Shown here one piece after another: positions 7,643 through 17,950 of a stretch of 64,000 nucleotides of DNA (positions within the stretch are counted from its first letter, which is position 1; the number at the start of each line of letters is the position of its first letter). The DNA lies in assembly GCA_944322255.1 (NCBI GenBank), contig CALUOK010000003.1, positions 86,358 to 150,357 of the forward strand. The letters run 5' to 3'. This stretch comes from Candidatus Methanomethylophilaceae archaeon. GTDB lineage: Archaea; Thermoplasmatota; Thermoplasmata; Methanomassiliicoccales; Methanomethylophilaceae. The translations under genes and the position numbers were made by a program. The notes under the pieces are model-generated. The model ran no database searches. It had not been told where the DNA came from and was given only the letters and a program-made list of their open reading frames with translations.

Positions 7643-7804
7643 TCACCCCTGTGTCCTACGACGGCCCACGATCGCGTACGCGTCGCCGTCCATGAATATC
7701 TCGTACTCCGGATGCTCGGACTGGAGCCTGGCGATCTCGCTCATGACCTGCGACAGCGTGAGGTCGCATGTGCGGATGTCGATGAATACGCGGTCTGGCT
7801 CCAT
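7643..7804 (-). CDS. 53-residue conserved-looking small protein upstream of DUF531
   Basis: Begins MEPDRVFIDIRTCDL and contains MSEIARLQSEHPEYEIFMDG and DAYAIVGRRR. The pattern of alternating strands and one helix, with no low-complexity sequence, suggests a small alpha/beta domain. It stops 4 nt before the DUF531 start, so translation is probably coupled. I do not recognise the family. Confidence 0.65.
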   Translation of the reverse strand: MEPDRVFIDIRTCDLTLSQVMSEIARLQSEHPEYEIFMDGDAYAIVGRRRTQG

Positions 7805-7842
7805 GAAGGGTCATCCCGATGAGTTGATGATAGGAGAAGAGA

Positions 7843-7918
7843 TGGTGCCGTGAGCCGGGCTCGAACCAGCGACTTCAAGATCTTCAGTCTTGCACTCTCC
7901 CAACTGAGTTACCACGGC
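7843..7918 (-). tRNA. tRNA-Phe (GAA)
   Basis: On the minus strand the acceptor GCCGTGG pairs with TCACGGC; the anticodon stem CAAGA/TCTTG encloses the loop CTGAAGA with anticodon GAA; the T arm GCTGG/CCGGC encloses TTCGAGC. The 3' CCA is encoded. No intron. Confidence 0.96.
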
Positions 7919-7991
7919 GTAATTCCCCCCTATGAGCGTCCCCGTTATAAAGTTTGTGACGGTGCCGGCCGGTTGCCGGCGACCGTCTGGG

Positions 7992-10463
7992 TCATTGCTG
8001 GGGCACCTCCGGAGCGGCCTCCTCGACCTCCTCCTCCTGCTCCTCGGTCATCACGGGCTCGACGGCCACGACCTTGTCGCCGTTGCGCATGTCCATGACC
8101 CTCACGCCCTTGGCGTTGCGCCCGGTCTCGCGGATCTCGTCCGTGTCGATGCGTATGATCTTTCCGGACGCGGACGTGAGCATGAGCTGGTCGCCGGGGT
8201 TGACCTTCCTGACGCTCACCACGTGGCCGTTCCTCTCGTCGGTCTTGATGGTGATGACGCCCTTCCCTCCGCGGTGGGTCTTGCGGTAGTCGTCCACGTC
8301 GGAGATCTTCCCGTAGCCGTTCTCGGACACCGTGAGCAGCCTGTCGCCGGGCTTCACGACGGCCATGGACACGACGCGGTCGCCGGCGTTCAGGGTCATG
8401 CCCTTGACGCCCATGGTGTCCCTTCCGGTGGGGCGGGCGTCGGTCTCGTCGAACCTGACCGCCTGTCCGTCCGCGGAGGCGATGATGATCTGGTCGGAGC
8501 CGTCGGTGATGTCGGTCTCGATGAGCTCGTCGCCCTCGTCCAGCTTGATGGCCTTGATGCCCTTGGCCCTCACGTTGCCGTAGGCGCTGAGGCTGGTCTT
8601 CTTGAACAGCCCGTTCCTGGTGCAGAACACCAGGTACCTGTCCTCCGGGAACCCGGACGCGCAGATGGTGTTGACCACCTTCTCGCCCTCCTCCAGGTCC
8701 GACAGGAGGTTGACGATGGGCTTGCCCTTGGACTGCCTGCTGCCCTCCGGGATCCTGTATCCCTTGAGCCAGTGGAGGCGGCCGTGGTTGGTGATGAACA
8801 TCACGTAGTCGTGGGACGAGGTGACGAACATGGACGCCACGTGGTCCTCCTCCTTGGTCTGCATCGCCGTCAGGCCCACCCCTCCGCGGGACTGCTGCCT
8901 GTACGTGCTCAGCGGGATCCTCTTGATGTAGTTGTCAGCGGAGATGGTGATGACCACCTGCTCCCTGGGGATGAGGTCCTCCTCGTCGGTGTCGATGGCG
9001 TTGGGGTCGATGACGGTCCTGCGGTCGTCGCCGTAGGTCTCCTTCATCTCCTCGGTCTCCGACTTGATTATGGCGAGCACCCTGGACTCGTTTGCCAGGA
9101 TGTCCCTGAGGTCGTCCATCTGGACCTTCAGCTGGTCGTACTCCTCCCTGATGGAGTTCAGCTCCAGGCCGGTCAGCTTCTGGAGCCTCATGTCCAGGAT
9201 GGCCTTGGCCTGCTCGTAGTCGATGTCCAGCAGGGCCTGGAGGCCGTTGTTCGCCTCCTCCCCGTTGGACGACTCCCTGATCAGGGCGATGGTCTCGTCC
9301 AGCATGTTGATGGCCTTCATCAGGCCCTCCAGGATGTGGAACCTCTTCTCGGCCTGGGCCAGGTCGTACCTGGTCCTGCGGACGACGACGTCCCTCCTGT
9401 GTGCGATGTAGTGGGTTATCAGCGCCTTCAGGCTGAGGGTGGTGGGCCTGTTGTCCACCAGGGCGATGTTGATGATGCCGTAGGTGACCTCCATGTTGGT
9501 CTTCTTGAACAGGTTCTCCAGGACGACGCTGGACAGGGCGTCCTTGTGCAGCTCGATGACTATGCGCATGCCGTGCCTGTCGGACTCGTCGCGCAGGTCG
9601 GTGATCCCCTCGATCTCCTTGTCCTTGACACGCTCGGCGATCTGCGCTATGAGCTGGGCCTTGTTCACCTGGTAGGGGATCTCGTCGACGATGATCCTCT
9701 CCTTGCCGTTGCCCATCTCCTCGATGTGGGTGTTGGACCTGACCTTGAGCCTCCCGCGGCCGGTCTCGTACGCGGAGCGGATCCCCCCGATGCCGTAGAT
9801 CGTCCCCCCGGTGGGGAAGTCGGGACCCTTGACGAACTGCATGAGCTCCTCCAGGGTGGCATCCGGGTGGTCCACGGTGTACACGATGGCGTCGCAGACC
9901 TCCCTGAGGTTGTGGGGCGGCATCTTGGTGGCCATACCGACGGCGATACCGTCGGACCCGTTCACCAGGAGGTTCGGGAACTTGGACGGCAGGACGGTGG
10001 GTTCCTTCAGGGAGCCGTCGTAGTTGTCCATCATGTCGACGGTCTCCTTGTCCAGGTCCGCCAGCAGGTCGCTGGCCACCTTGGAGAGGCGGGCCTCGGT
10101 GTAACGCATGGCCGCGGGTGGGTCCCCGTCCACGGAACCGAAGTTACCCTGGCCGTCCACCAGGGGGTACCTGAGCGAGAACGGCTGGGCCATCCTGACC
10201 ATGGCGTCGTACGCGGCGGTGTCGCCGTGGGGGTGGTACTTTCCCAGGACCTCTCCGACCACGGTGGCGGACTTCTTGTGGGGCCTGTTGTACACCAGTC
10301 CGAGCTCGGACATGGCGTACATGATCTTCCTGTGGACGGGCTTGAGACCGTCCCTGACGTCGGGCAGCGCACGTCCGACGATGACGCTCATGGAGTAGTC
10401 GATGTACGAGCGGTGCATCTCCTTCTCGATGGGCTGGATGATGAGCTTCCTCTCTCCGTCCAT
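7992..10463 (-). CDS. gyrA: DNA gyrase subunit A
   Basis: 823 residues. The breakage-reunion domain has [20 protein letters not shown] and [12 protein letters not shown], with the catalytic Tyr that forms the 5'-phosphotyrosyl link. The C-terminal half is the DNA-wrapping beta-pinwheel, including a GyrA-box-like HRGGKG and repeated V-x-x-x-G-D-R/Q blades. The tail ([19 protein letters not shown]) is acidic, as in many regulated gyrases. With GyrB it introduces negative supercoils. The ATG at 10463 is preferred; an ATG at 10475 overlaps gyrB. Gyrase in archaea of this group is considered an ancient bacterial acquisition. Confidence 0.96.
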   Translation of the reverse strand: MDGERKLIIQPIEKEMHRSYIDYSMSVIVGRALPDVRDGLKPVHRKIMYAMSELGLVYNRPHKKSATVVGEVLGKYHPHGDTAAYDAMVRMAQPFSLRYPLVDGQGNFGSVDGDPPAAMRYTEARLSKVASDLLADLDKETVDMMDNYDGSLKEPTVLPSKFPNLLVNGSDGIAVGMATKMPPHNLREVCDAIVYTVDHPDATLEELMQFVKGPDFPTGGTIYGIGGIRSAYETGRGRLKVRSNTHIEEMGNGKERIIVDEIPYQVNKAQLIAQIAERVKDKEIEGITDLRDESDRHGMRIVIELHKDALSSVVLENLFKKTNMEVTYGIINIALVDNRPTTLSLKALITHYIAHRRDVVVRRTRYDLAQAEKRFHILEGLMKAINMLDETIALIRESSNGEEANNGLQALLDIDYEQAKAILDMRLQKLTGLELNSIREEYDQLKVQMDDLRDILANESRVLAIIKSETEEMKETYGDDRRTVIDPNAIDTDEEDLIPREQVVITISADNYIKRIPLSTYRQQSRGGVGLTAMQTKEEDHVASMFVTSSHDYVMFITNHGRLHWLKGYRIPEGSRQSKGKPIVNLLSDLEEGEKVVNTICASGFPEDRYLVFCTRNGLFKKTSLSAYGNVRAKGIKAIKLDEGDELIETDITDGSDQIIIASADGQAVRFDETDARPTGRDTMGVKGMTLNAGDRVVSMAVVKPGDRLLTVSENGYGKISDVDDYRKTHRGGKGVITIKTDERNGHVVSVRKVNPGDQLMLTSASGKIIRIDTDEIRETGRNAKGVRVMDMRNGDKVVAVEPVMTEEQEEEVEEAAPEVPQQ

Positions 10464-10467
10464 GGTA

Positions 10468-12440
<1,973 letters not shown>

Positions 12441-12635
12441 TAAGAAGAACCTCGATCGATCGACCACCGAACCGTCTGCTCTCAGGCCGGTCTCCCGAGA
12501 ACAGGATCGGCCTGCCTGGAACCGCACTGACGTTTCATCGCCATCTGGCCCGCGCATGGTCCGATCGACGCGGGGAACTGCGGAGGAACGGCGTTCCGCC
12601 TCGGTCAAGTATTAAGCCTGGCTCGGGAGATACGG

Positions 12636-13946
12636 ATGCGATCCGCAATGAGCACCATAATGGAGACGGCCCGCAGGGGAGAGATCACCCCGATGATGAA
12701 GAAGATCGCCGAGAAGGAGAACGTCAGTCCCGAGTTCATCCGCAACGGGATAGCCTCGGGACGCATCTGCGCCCCTTGCAACCCGGCGCACGACCCCGAG
12801 CCGGCGGCGATCGGCAAGGGCCTTTCCGTCAAGATCAACGTGAACCTGGGAACGTCCAGGGACATCGTGGACCTGGACGCCGAGCTCCAGAAGCTGCAGG
12901 TCGCCCTGAAGTACGGCGCGGACGCCGTCATGGACCTCAGCACCGGCGGCGACATCGACGCCATAAGGGCAAGACTCCTGAAGGAGTGTCCCGTCATGAT
13001 GGGCTCCGTCCCGATCTACCAGACCGGCCTCACGGCCGCCAGGAGGAACGCCGTCGTGGAGATGACCGAGGACGACATCTTCAACGGCATCGAGAAGCAC
13101 GCCAAGGACGGTATGGACTTCATGACCGTCCACTGCGGCATCACCAGGGAGAGCGTCGGATGGCTCGAGAAGTGCCAGAGGATCACCGACGTCGTCTCCA
13201 GGGGAGGGTCGTTCCTGACCGCGTGGATCCTCCACAACGGGGAGGAGAACCCCCTCTACAAGAACTACGACTACCTGCTGGAGATGGCCAGGAAGTACGA
13301 GTTCACGCTGTCCCTCGGAGACGGGTTCAGACCCGGATGCATCGACGACGCGTCCGACCAGGCGCAGATCACCGAGCTCATGACCCTTGGTCACCTCGTC
13401 AGGAGGGCCCGCGAGGCCGGAGTGCAGACGATGGTCGAGGGCCCCGGACACGTCCCGCTGGACCAGGTCCCCATGAACATGCAGATCCAGAAGCGCATGT
13501 GCGACCACGCGCCCTTCTACGTCCTGGGCCCGCTGGTCACGGACATCGCACCAGGATACGACCACATCGTCGGAGCCATCGGAGGCGCCGTCGCGGCGCA
13601 GAACGGGGCGGACTTCCTCTGCTACCTCACACCCGCGGAGCACCTCTCGCTGCCCGACGTGGACGATGTGAGGGAGGGCGTCATCGCCTCGAAGATCGCC
13701 GCGCACGTCGGTGACCTCTGCAGGGGCATCGGCAGAGACCGCGACACCCGGATGGCCAAGGCCAGGAAGGCCCTGGACTGGGAGACCATGTTCGACACCT
13801 GCATCGACGAGGAGAAGGCCCGCAGGTACAGGTGCAGGGGCTGCACCGAGGAGAGCGAGGGGTGCTCCATGTGCGGCGACGTCTGCGCCATCAAGATCGT
13901 CAACACCTACATGAGCAAGGGCGACGACGGGAAGCACGACTGCTGA
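12636..13946 (+). CDS. thiC: Phosphomethylpyrimidine synthase (HMP-P synthase)
   Basis: 436 residues. This radical SAM enzyme rearranges aminoimidazole ribotide into hydroxymethylpyrimidine phosphate for thiamine. Diagnostic segments are ARRGEITPMMKKIA, CAPCNPAHDPEP, KYGADAVMDLSTGGDI, TVHCGITRE, MVEGPGHVPLDQ and PFYVLGPLVTDIAPGYDHI. The C-terminal Cys cluster CSMCGDVC binds the 4Fe-4S centre. ATGs at 12636 and 12648 are both possible; AAGTATTAA near 12607-12615 may be the TATA box. I looked for a TPP riboswitch upstream and saw none of its conserved boxes. Confidence 0.95.
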   Translation: MRSAMSTIMETARRGEITPMMKKIAEKENVSPEFIRNGIASGRICAPCNPAHDPEPAAIGKGLSVKINVNLGTSRDIVDLDAELQKLQVALKYGADAVMDLSTGGDIDAIRARLLKECPVMMGSVPIYQTGLTAARRNAVVEMTEDDIFNGIEKHAKDGMDFMTVHCGITRESVGWLEKCQRITDVVSRGGSFLTAWILHNGEENPLYKNYDYLLEMARKYEFTLSLGDGFRPGCIDDASDQAQITELMTLGHLVRRAREAGVQTMVEGPGHVPLDQVPMNMQIQKRMCDHAPFYVLGPLVTDIAPGYDHIVGAIGGAVAAQNGADFLCYLTPAEHLSLPDVDDVREGVIASKIAAHVGDLCRGIGRDRDTRMAKARKALDWETMFDTCIDEEKARRYRCRGCTEESEGCSMCGDVCAIKIVNTYMSKGDDGKHDC

Positions 13947-13960
13947 CAGAGCTCTTGGAT

Positions 13961-13979
13961 GCGGGTTCCCCTCACCCGC
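13961..13979 (+). terminator. Hairpin after thiC
   Basis: GCGGGT and ACCCGC pair around a 7-nt loop 15 bp after the thiC stop. No strong T-run follows. The rest of the gap to 14149 holds only short inverted repeats (GTGAT/ATCAC near 14080) and no gene that I can support. Confidence 0.45.
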
Positions 13980-14149
13980 CCTCGTCCACGGTCGACGCAT
14001 GGTAGTTACGATGTGTGTGAGCCGTGCGCTTGTGACGATCCGGGGATAACGATGGAAACTGCCACCCCTCGGCACTCCTGTGATACGACATCACGTTCCG
14101 CTTCAACCCGCGGCGGTTCTGCATCCGCCCCATGGACTACCTGCCCGCA

Positions 14150-14605
14150 TCATCCGAGCTCTGTCGTCCAGTTCAGTTCCTGGATCGTGTTGTCTGTCCT
14201 CCTGATCTCCGCCGAGAGCGCATCCGCCTGACGTCTGATCTCGCGCACGTCCACCGTGCTGTGGACGGCGATCTCGTTCCGGGAGTACCTGTCGACCCTG
14301 TTGCTGGCACTGTTGAGGAGGTCCCTCAGGATGCTTTCCTTCTGGATCAGGACGTCCCGCCTGGCGATGAGCTGGGTCAGGGTCCTCCCCTCGGCATCGA
14401 CCGTGCTGCAGTTGGTCGTGTTGATCCTCCATATGAGCTCCTCCAGCTGACCGGAGACCTCCTCGAGCTCTGCGAGAAGCTCCTCGGGATCCTCGCTCGG
14501 AGAATCCCCCTCCTGCACCTTCGAGTTGACCATCAGCCTGTTCCTCAGCCTGCTCATGCGCGTGTTGAGGTCGGCCCTGAGCTTCAATGCCTCTGCGAGC
14601 TTCAT
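14150..14605 (-). CDS. DIP1984 family (septicolysin-like) helical protein
   Basis: 151 residues from MKLAEALKLRADLN. The pattern of KLAEAL.LRADL, L..RL..N..VQEG, DPEELLAELE and RINRTN-like INTTN is that of the DIP1984 family, a coiled-coil helical bundle widespread in actinobacteria and gut bacteria. The function is unsettled; 'septicolysin' is a legacy name. An upstream in-frame ATG at 14695 would add 30 unrelated residues, so 14605 is used. It is probably a bacterial import. Confidence 0.75.
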   Translation of the reverse strand: MKLAEALKLRADLNTRMSRLRNRLMVNSKVQEGDSPSEDPEELLAELEEVSGQLEELIWRINTTNCSTVDAEGRTLTQLIARRDVLIQKESILRDLLNSASNRVDRYSRNEIAVHSTVDVREIRRQADALSAEIRRTDNTIQELNWTTELG

Positions 14606-14715
14606 GTGACGTCCGATGAAGGGGATGGATATGAAGGACGGGGACGAGAATTCGGACAGTGCACAACGGATGACGGACCGACCGAGTGAAAACAACGAGT
14701 GAACGATGAAGATGA

Positions 14716-14790
14716 TGGAGCCACTGGAGGGGATCGAACCCCCGGCCTACGGTTTACGAAACCGCCGCTCTACCGCTGAGCCACAGTGGC
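14716..14790 (-). tRNA. tRNA-Thr (CGT)
   Basis: Acceptor GCCACTG/CAGTGGC, D arm GCTC/GAGC, anticodon stem GCGGT/ACCGT around TTCGTAA (anticodon CGT, reads ACG), T arm GGGGG/CCCTC around TTCGATC. The CCA end is encoded. No intron. Confidence 0.96.
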
Positions 14791-14854
14791 AATAGGGATG
14801 GGGAACGAGTCCCCATATTTAATAGATTTATCGCTCGAATCGACTGAACGACAA

Positions 14855-15802
14855 TCAGCGGGCCATACGGTCGATGACGAGATTGTACACTCCGTCGTCG
14901 TACGAGAGGAGGGATCCGTTCTCCAGGCACACGTAATCCTCACCGAGGGTCCAGATGAACATGCCTGTGAGGAACGTGCGGTAGGACGTGTAGGCCATGC
15001 CGTTCTCGACGTACACATCCCTGGTGGAACCGTCGATGGTCATCGTCCCCTGAGCCAGGCTGGTGGGCAGTTCGGAGGTGAGGAACGAGATCGCTGTGTC
15101 CTGATACATCACGGTGGCCGTGACCTCGCCGTCGATGACGACCGCGTTGAACAAACCAGCCGAACCATCGGCACTGGTGTAGCAACCGAACAGCACGGTC
15201 TCCTCCGCGTCGCTTTTCACGAACCCGGTGAGGTCGAGATCGAAGTTACCGGTGACGATTGTCCCCTTTGCGATGTGGAAGGCGTTGCTGTCCACGGCGA
15301 ATGCCGCACGGTCGCCGGGATAGGTGAAACCTGTGCCGTCCACCATGCCCCATCCGGTCTCGACCTGGAACCCCGTCAGGTCGACCCTGTCATCCGGCAG
15401 GTCGGCCGAGGCGTCCTTGGACATGGCCATGTAGATGATGCCGTTGAGGTCCGGCTCGTCGTATACGGAGATCAGATACAGCGTCCCGTCCTCCAGGTAC
15501 AGCTGGTTGGCCACACCGGATGACACCGACACGGCCTCGTGTTCGGAGATCAGGATGTACTCCACCGTGTCGACCCCGTCCGTCAGGATGACGGACCCGC
15601 CGGCCACAGTGGCCTCCAGCTGCTCCGGGGCAGTGATCTCCGCGGATATCCCGGAGTCGTAGGTGTAGACGGGATACCACACACCGTCGAACGTGTCGTC
15701 CACCTCGGGCGACTCGTCACCGTACTGGACCCACGAGAACAGCAGGCAGACCGCGATGATGACGGCTGCGACAGCCATCAGCTTGACGTTCTTGACGTTC
15801 AT
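14855..15802 (-). CDS. Secreted or membrane-anchored protein of unknown function
   Basis: 315 residues. The N-terminus MNVKNVKLM is followed by a hydrophobic segment (MAVAAVIIAVCLLFSW, about 9-24), which is a signal anchor or uncleaved signal peptide. The rest is strand-rich and acidic, with few Cys. Two internally similar halves are visible: FDGVWYPVYTYDSG and GTGFTYPGD begin comparable beta segments, and YLEDGTLYLISV and VYVENGMAYTSY look like paired blades. It is probably an extracellular beta domain facing outward. I do not recognise the family. The start at 15802 is the methionine directly before the hydrophobic segment. Confidence 0.7.
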   Translation of the reverse strand: MNVKNVKLMAVAAVIIAVCLLFSWVQYGDESPEVDDTFDGVWYPVYTYDSGISAEITAPEQLEATVAGGSVILTDGVDTVEYILISEHEAVSVSSGVANQLYLEDGTLYLISVYDEPDLNGIIYMAMSKDASADLPDDRVDLTGFQVETGWGMVDGTGFTYPGDRAAFAVDSNAFHIAKGTIVTGNFDLDLTGFVKSDAEETVLFGCYTSADGSAGLFNAVVIDGEVTATVMYQDTAISFLTSELPTSLAQGTMTIDGSTRDVYVENGMAYTSYRTFLTGMFIWTLGEDYVCLENGSLLSYDDGVYNLVIDRMAR

Positions 15803-15834
15803 GGAACGGAATCGCGATGCGGATATATCCGAGT

Positions 15835-16644
15835 TCAGGCGCGGTACTGCGGGAACATGTCCCTGAAGACCACCGCGTCCTTCTCTATCAGGGGGGACTC
15901 GCAGATGAACGTGCACTCCTGCTTCGAGTCCTGGAGGACGTTGGCGAGGAGCTGCAGGTCGGGATCCCTCGCCTCCAGGGGCAGGTGGGAGATCTCACCC
16001 TTGTCGCCGTACTTTATGCAGCTGATGTGGAAGTGGGCGATGTCGCCGGCCAGGGAGAAGAACTGGTCCGTGAGCTCCCTCATGTCCTGCTCGGTCTTCA
16101 GGAACCCGTGCCCCCTGGCGTGCACGTGCGCCACATCCAGAACCGGGCGGACGCCGTCGACGCTCTCCATGACCTTCCCGATCTCGTCCAGGGTGCCGAA
16201 CTGGCCCAGCTTCCCCATGGTCTCCACACCCAGGATGACGTCCCTGATCCCCTCGTCGTCGAGCATGTCCTTGCACTTCGAGAGCCCGGCGACCACGTTG
16301 GGCAGGGCGGTCTCCGGCGACTTTCCGTAGGATGCGGCGTGGATGACGATGATGTACGCGCCGAGGTTGTGGGCGGCCCTGGCGGTGTCCATGACCCATC
16401 CGATGCTCTTCTCACGGGTCTCGTCCGAGTCGGAGTTGAAGCTGATGAAGTATGGGGCGTGGCAGCTCAGCCTGATGTCCAGGGCCTTCGCCTTCGCACC
16501 GACCTCCTGCGCCCTCTCGGGCTTGATCCTGGCGCCGCGGACGAACTCCACCTCGAGGGCGTCCAGGCCGAGGCTCCTAGTGTACTCCAACGAACCCTCC
16601 GGGGTCTTCCCCGCCGAGGGGTATCCTGCAGGACCGAATCTCAT
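15835..16644 (-). CDS. nfo: Endonuclease IV (AP endonuclease, Nfo family)
   Basis: 269-residue TIM-barrel AP endonuclease. The family metal ligands are visible: SCHAPYFISF (His), VIHAASYG (His), LGVETMGK (Glu), LDVAHVHARGHG (Asp and His), HFHIS (His) and ICESPL (Glu). It nicks the 5' side of abasic sites. It lies back to back with an 8-oxoguanine glycosylase gene across a gap of fewer than 80 bp, so a glycosylase and an AP endonuclease share one promoter region. Confidence 0.9.
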   Translation of the reverse strand: MRFGPAGYPSAGKTPEGSLEYTRSLGLDALEVEFVRGARIKPERAQEVGAKAKALDIRLSCHAPYFISFNSDSDETREKSIGWVMDTARAAHNLGAYIIVIHAASYGKSPETALPNVVAGLSKCKDMLDDEGIRDVILGVETMGKLGQFGTLDEIGKVMESVDGVRPVLDVAHVHARGHGFLKTEQDMRELTDQFFSLAGDIAHFHISCIKYGDKGEISHLPLEARDPDLQLLANVLQDSKQECTFICESPLIEKDAVVFRDMFPQYRA

Positions 16645-16721
16645 GGCTGACCGTAGCCCGAACCCCGATTAAAGACCTATGGAGCGCAGCCGCTACATAC
16701 GTGGACGCGGATGACGGAGGC

Positions 16722-17519
16722 ATGAGGCTCGAACTCGATGTGTCGCTGGATCCCACGCTCGGATGCGGACAGGCGCACCGCTGGAGGAAGGAGGGCGACG
16801 TCTGGACCGGGGTGATCGGCAGGGACGTCGTGAGGATGAGGCAGACGGAGTTCGGGGCCGAGGTGGAGGGGTGCTCCGACCTCTCCCGTCTGAGGTCGTA
16901 CTTCAGGGCGGAGGACGACCTGGAGGCCATCGTGGGAGAGATCTCCGAGAGGGACCCCTATGTGGCGTCGCTGTCCGCCCACTGCCCGGGGCTCCGCATA
17001 CTGAGACAGGACCGGTGGGAGTGCCTGGCGACGTACCTCCTGGCCACCAACGCCAACGTGGCCCGTATAGGCAAGATGGTGGAGTCCGTCTGCACCCTCT
17101 TCGGGGACGATCTGGGCGGGAGGCACGCGTTCCCCACACCGTCCCAGATTCTCGACCGGGCGGACAGGGTCTGCGAGTGCAGGCTGGGCTTCAGGGAGCA
17201 GAGGTTCGTCGAGCTGGCACAGCGCGTGGAAGACGGCGACGTCGACCCGGACGCCATCGCGGAGCTTGACTACGACGGATGCGTGGAGGCCCTCATGGAC
17301 GTGAACGGGGTCGGCCCCAAGGTGGCCGACTGCGTGGCGCTCTTCGCTTACGGGCACCTGGAGGCGTTCCCGGTGGACGCCAGGATACAGAGGTCTATGG
17401 AGGAGCTGTACGGCGTGAAGGGATCGTACAAGGTGGTCTCCGGCTACGGGCGTGAGAAGTTCGGCAGGTACGCCGGATACGCCCAGGAGTTCCTGTACCA
17501 CAGGGAGTTCATCGACTGA
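16722..17519 (+). CDS. ogg: OGG1-type 8-oxoguanine DNA glycosylase/AP lyase
   Basis: 265 residues from ATG 16722 (a GTG at 16701 would add seven). The N-terminal beta domain has LDVSLDPTLGCGQAHRW as in OGG1. The helix-hairpin-helix DVNGVGPKVADC carries the catalytic Lys, and FPVDARIQR the essential Asp that follows it. It excises oxidised guanine and nicks the resulting abasic site through a Schiff base. Partner of the divergent nfo. Confidence 0.92.
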   Translation: MRLELDVSLDPTLGCGQAHRWRKEGDVWTGVIGRDVVRMRQTEFGAEVEGCSDLSRLRSYFRAEDDLEAIVGEISERDPYVASLSAHCPGLRILRQDRWECLATYLLATNANVARIGKMVESVCTLFGDDLGGRHAFPTPSQILDRADRVCECRLGFREQRFVELAQRVEDGDVDPDAIAELDYDGCVEALMDVNGVGPKVADCVALFAYGHLEAFPVDARIQRSMEELYGVKGSYKVVSGYGREKFGRYAGYAQEFLYHREFID

Positions 17520-17524
17520 CCGGG

Positions 17525-17896
17525 TCAGGCGTCCGCGCCGCAGTTGGGCGGGGTGACGCCTGTCTGGGCCTTGTAGATCACGGCGAGGAGCCCGGACTTC
17601 TTGACGACGCAGCAGAGCCTGCACATCTCGTTGGAGAAGTCGCTCTTGTCCTCGGCGATCCTGGCGGCGGAGATCTTGACCTCCTCCTGGAACTGCGGGT
17701 AGAGGGGGCTCTCGTCGACGACGGCGTTGCCGCCCCTCTTCTTCTTGAGATACTGCGAGATGGCGGCGTCGGTGACCCCGAACCTGCGGGCGACCTCGGC
17801 CTGGGTCATCCCATGGGTGTAGACGAGCTCTTTCGAAACCTCTCTGCGGATCATCGGCAGAACGTACCATACAACAATCTCGCACGGTATCTTCAT
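17525..17896 (-). CDS. COG2522-type archaeal HTH regulator with C-terminal Cys cluster
   Basis: 123 residues. The N-terminus KIPCEIVVWYVLPMIRREV and the HTH MTQAEVARRFGVTDAAISQYL match the archaeal COG2522 regulators. The C-terminal part has Cys residues (NEMCRLCCVV and PPNCG) that probably bind a metal or an Fe-S cluster. The TATA-like GTTAAATAG at about 17918-17926 fixes the start at 17896 rather than the ATG at 17917. It converges on ogg. Confidence 0.82.
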   Translation of the reverse strand: MKIPCEIVVWYVLPMIRREVSKELVYTHGMTQAEVARRFGVTDAAISQYLKKKRGGNAVVDESPLYPQFQEEVKISAARIAEDKSDFSNEMCRLCCVVKKSGLLAVIYKAQTGVTPPNCGADA

Positions 17897-17950
17897 GTTC
17901 CAGCCTAGACAATCCAACTATTTAACGGCGTTGTCGACGTCCGAGACGGC

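Noticed and set aside
12441..12635. TPP riboswitch upstream of thiC
   Set aside because: None of the conserved boxes (CTGAGA, ACCTGA-type, GGRTAATRCC-type) is present in the leader.
15001..15200. Frameshift in the secreted protein because several frames are open here
   Set aside because: The main frame is continuous from the signal anchor to the stop; the other frames lack coding character.
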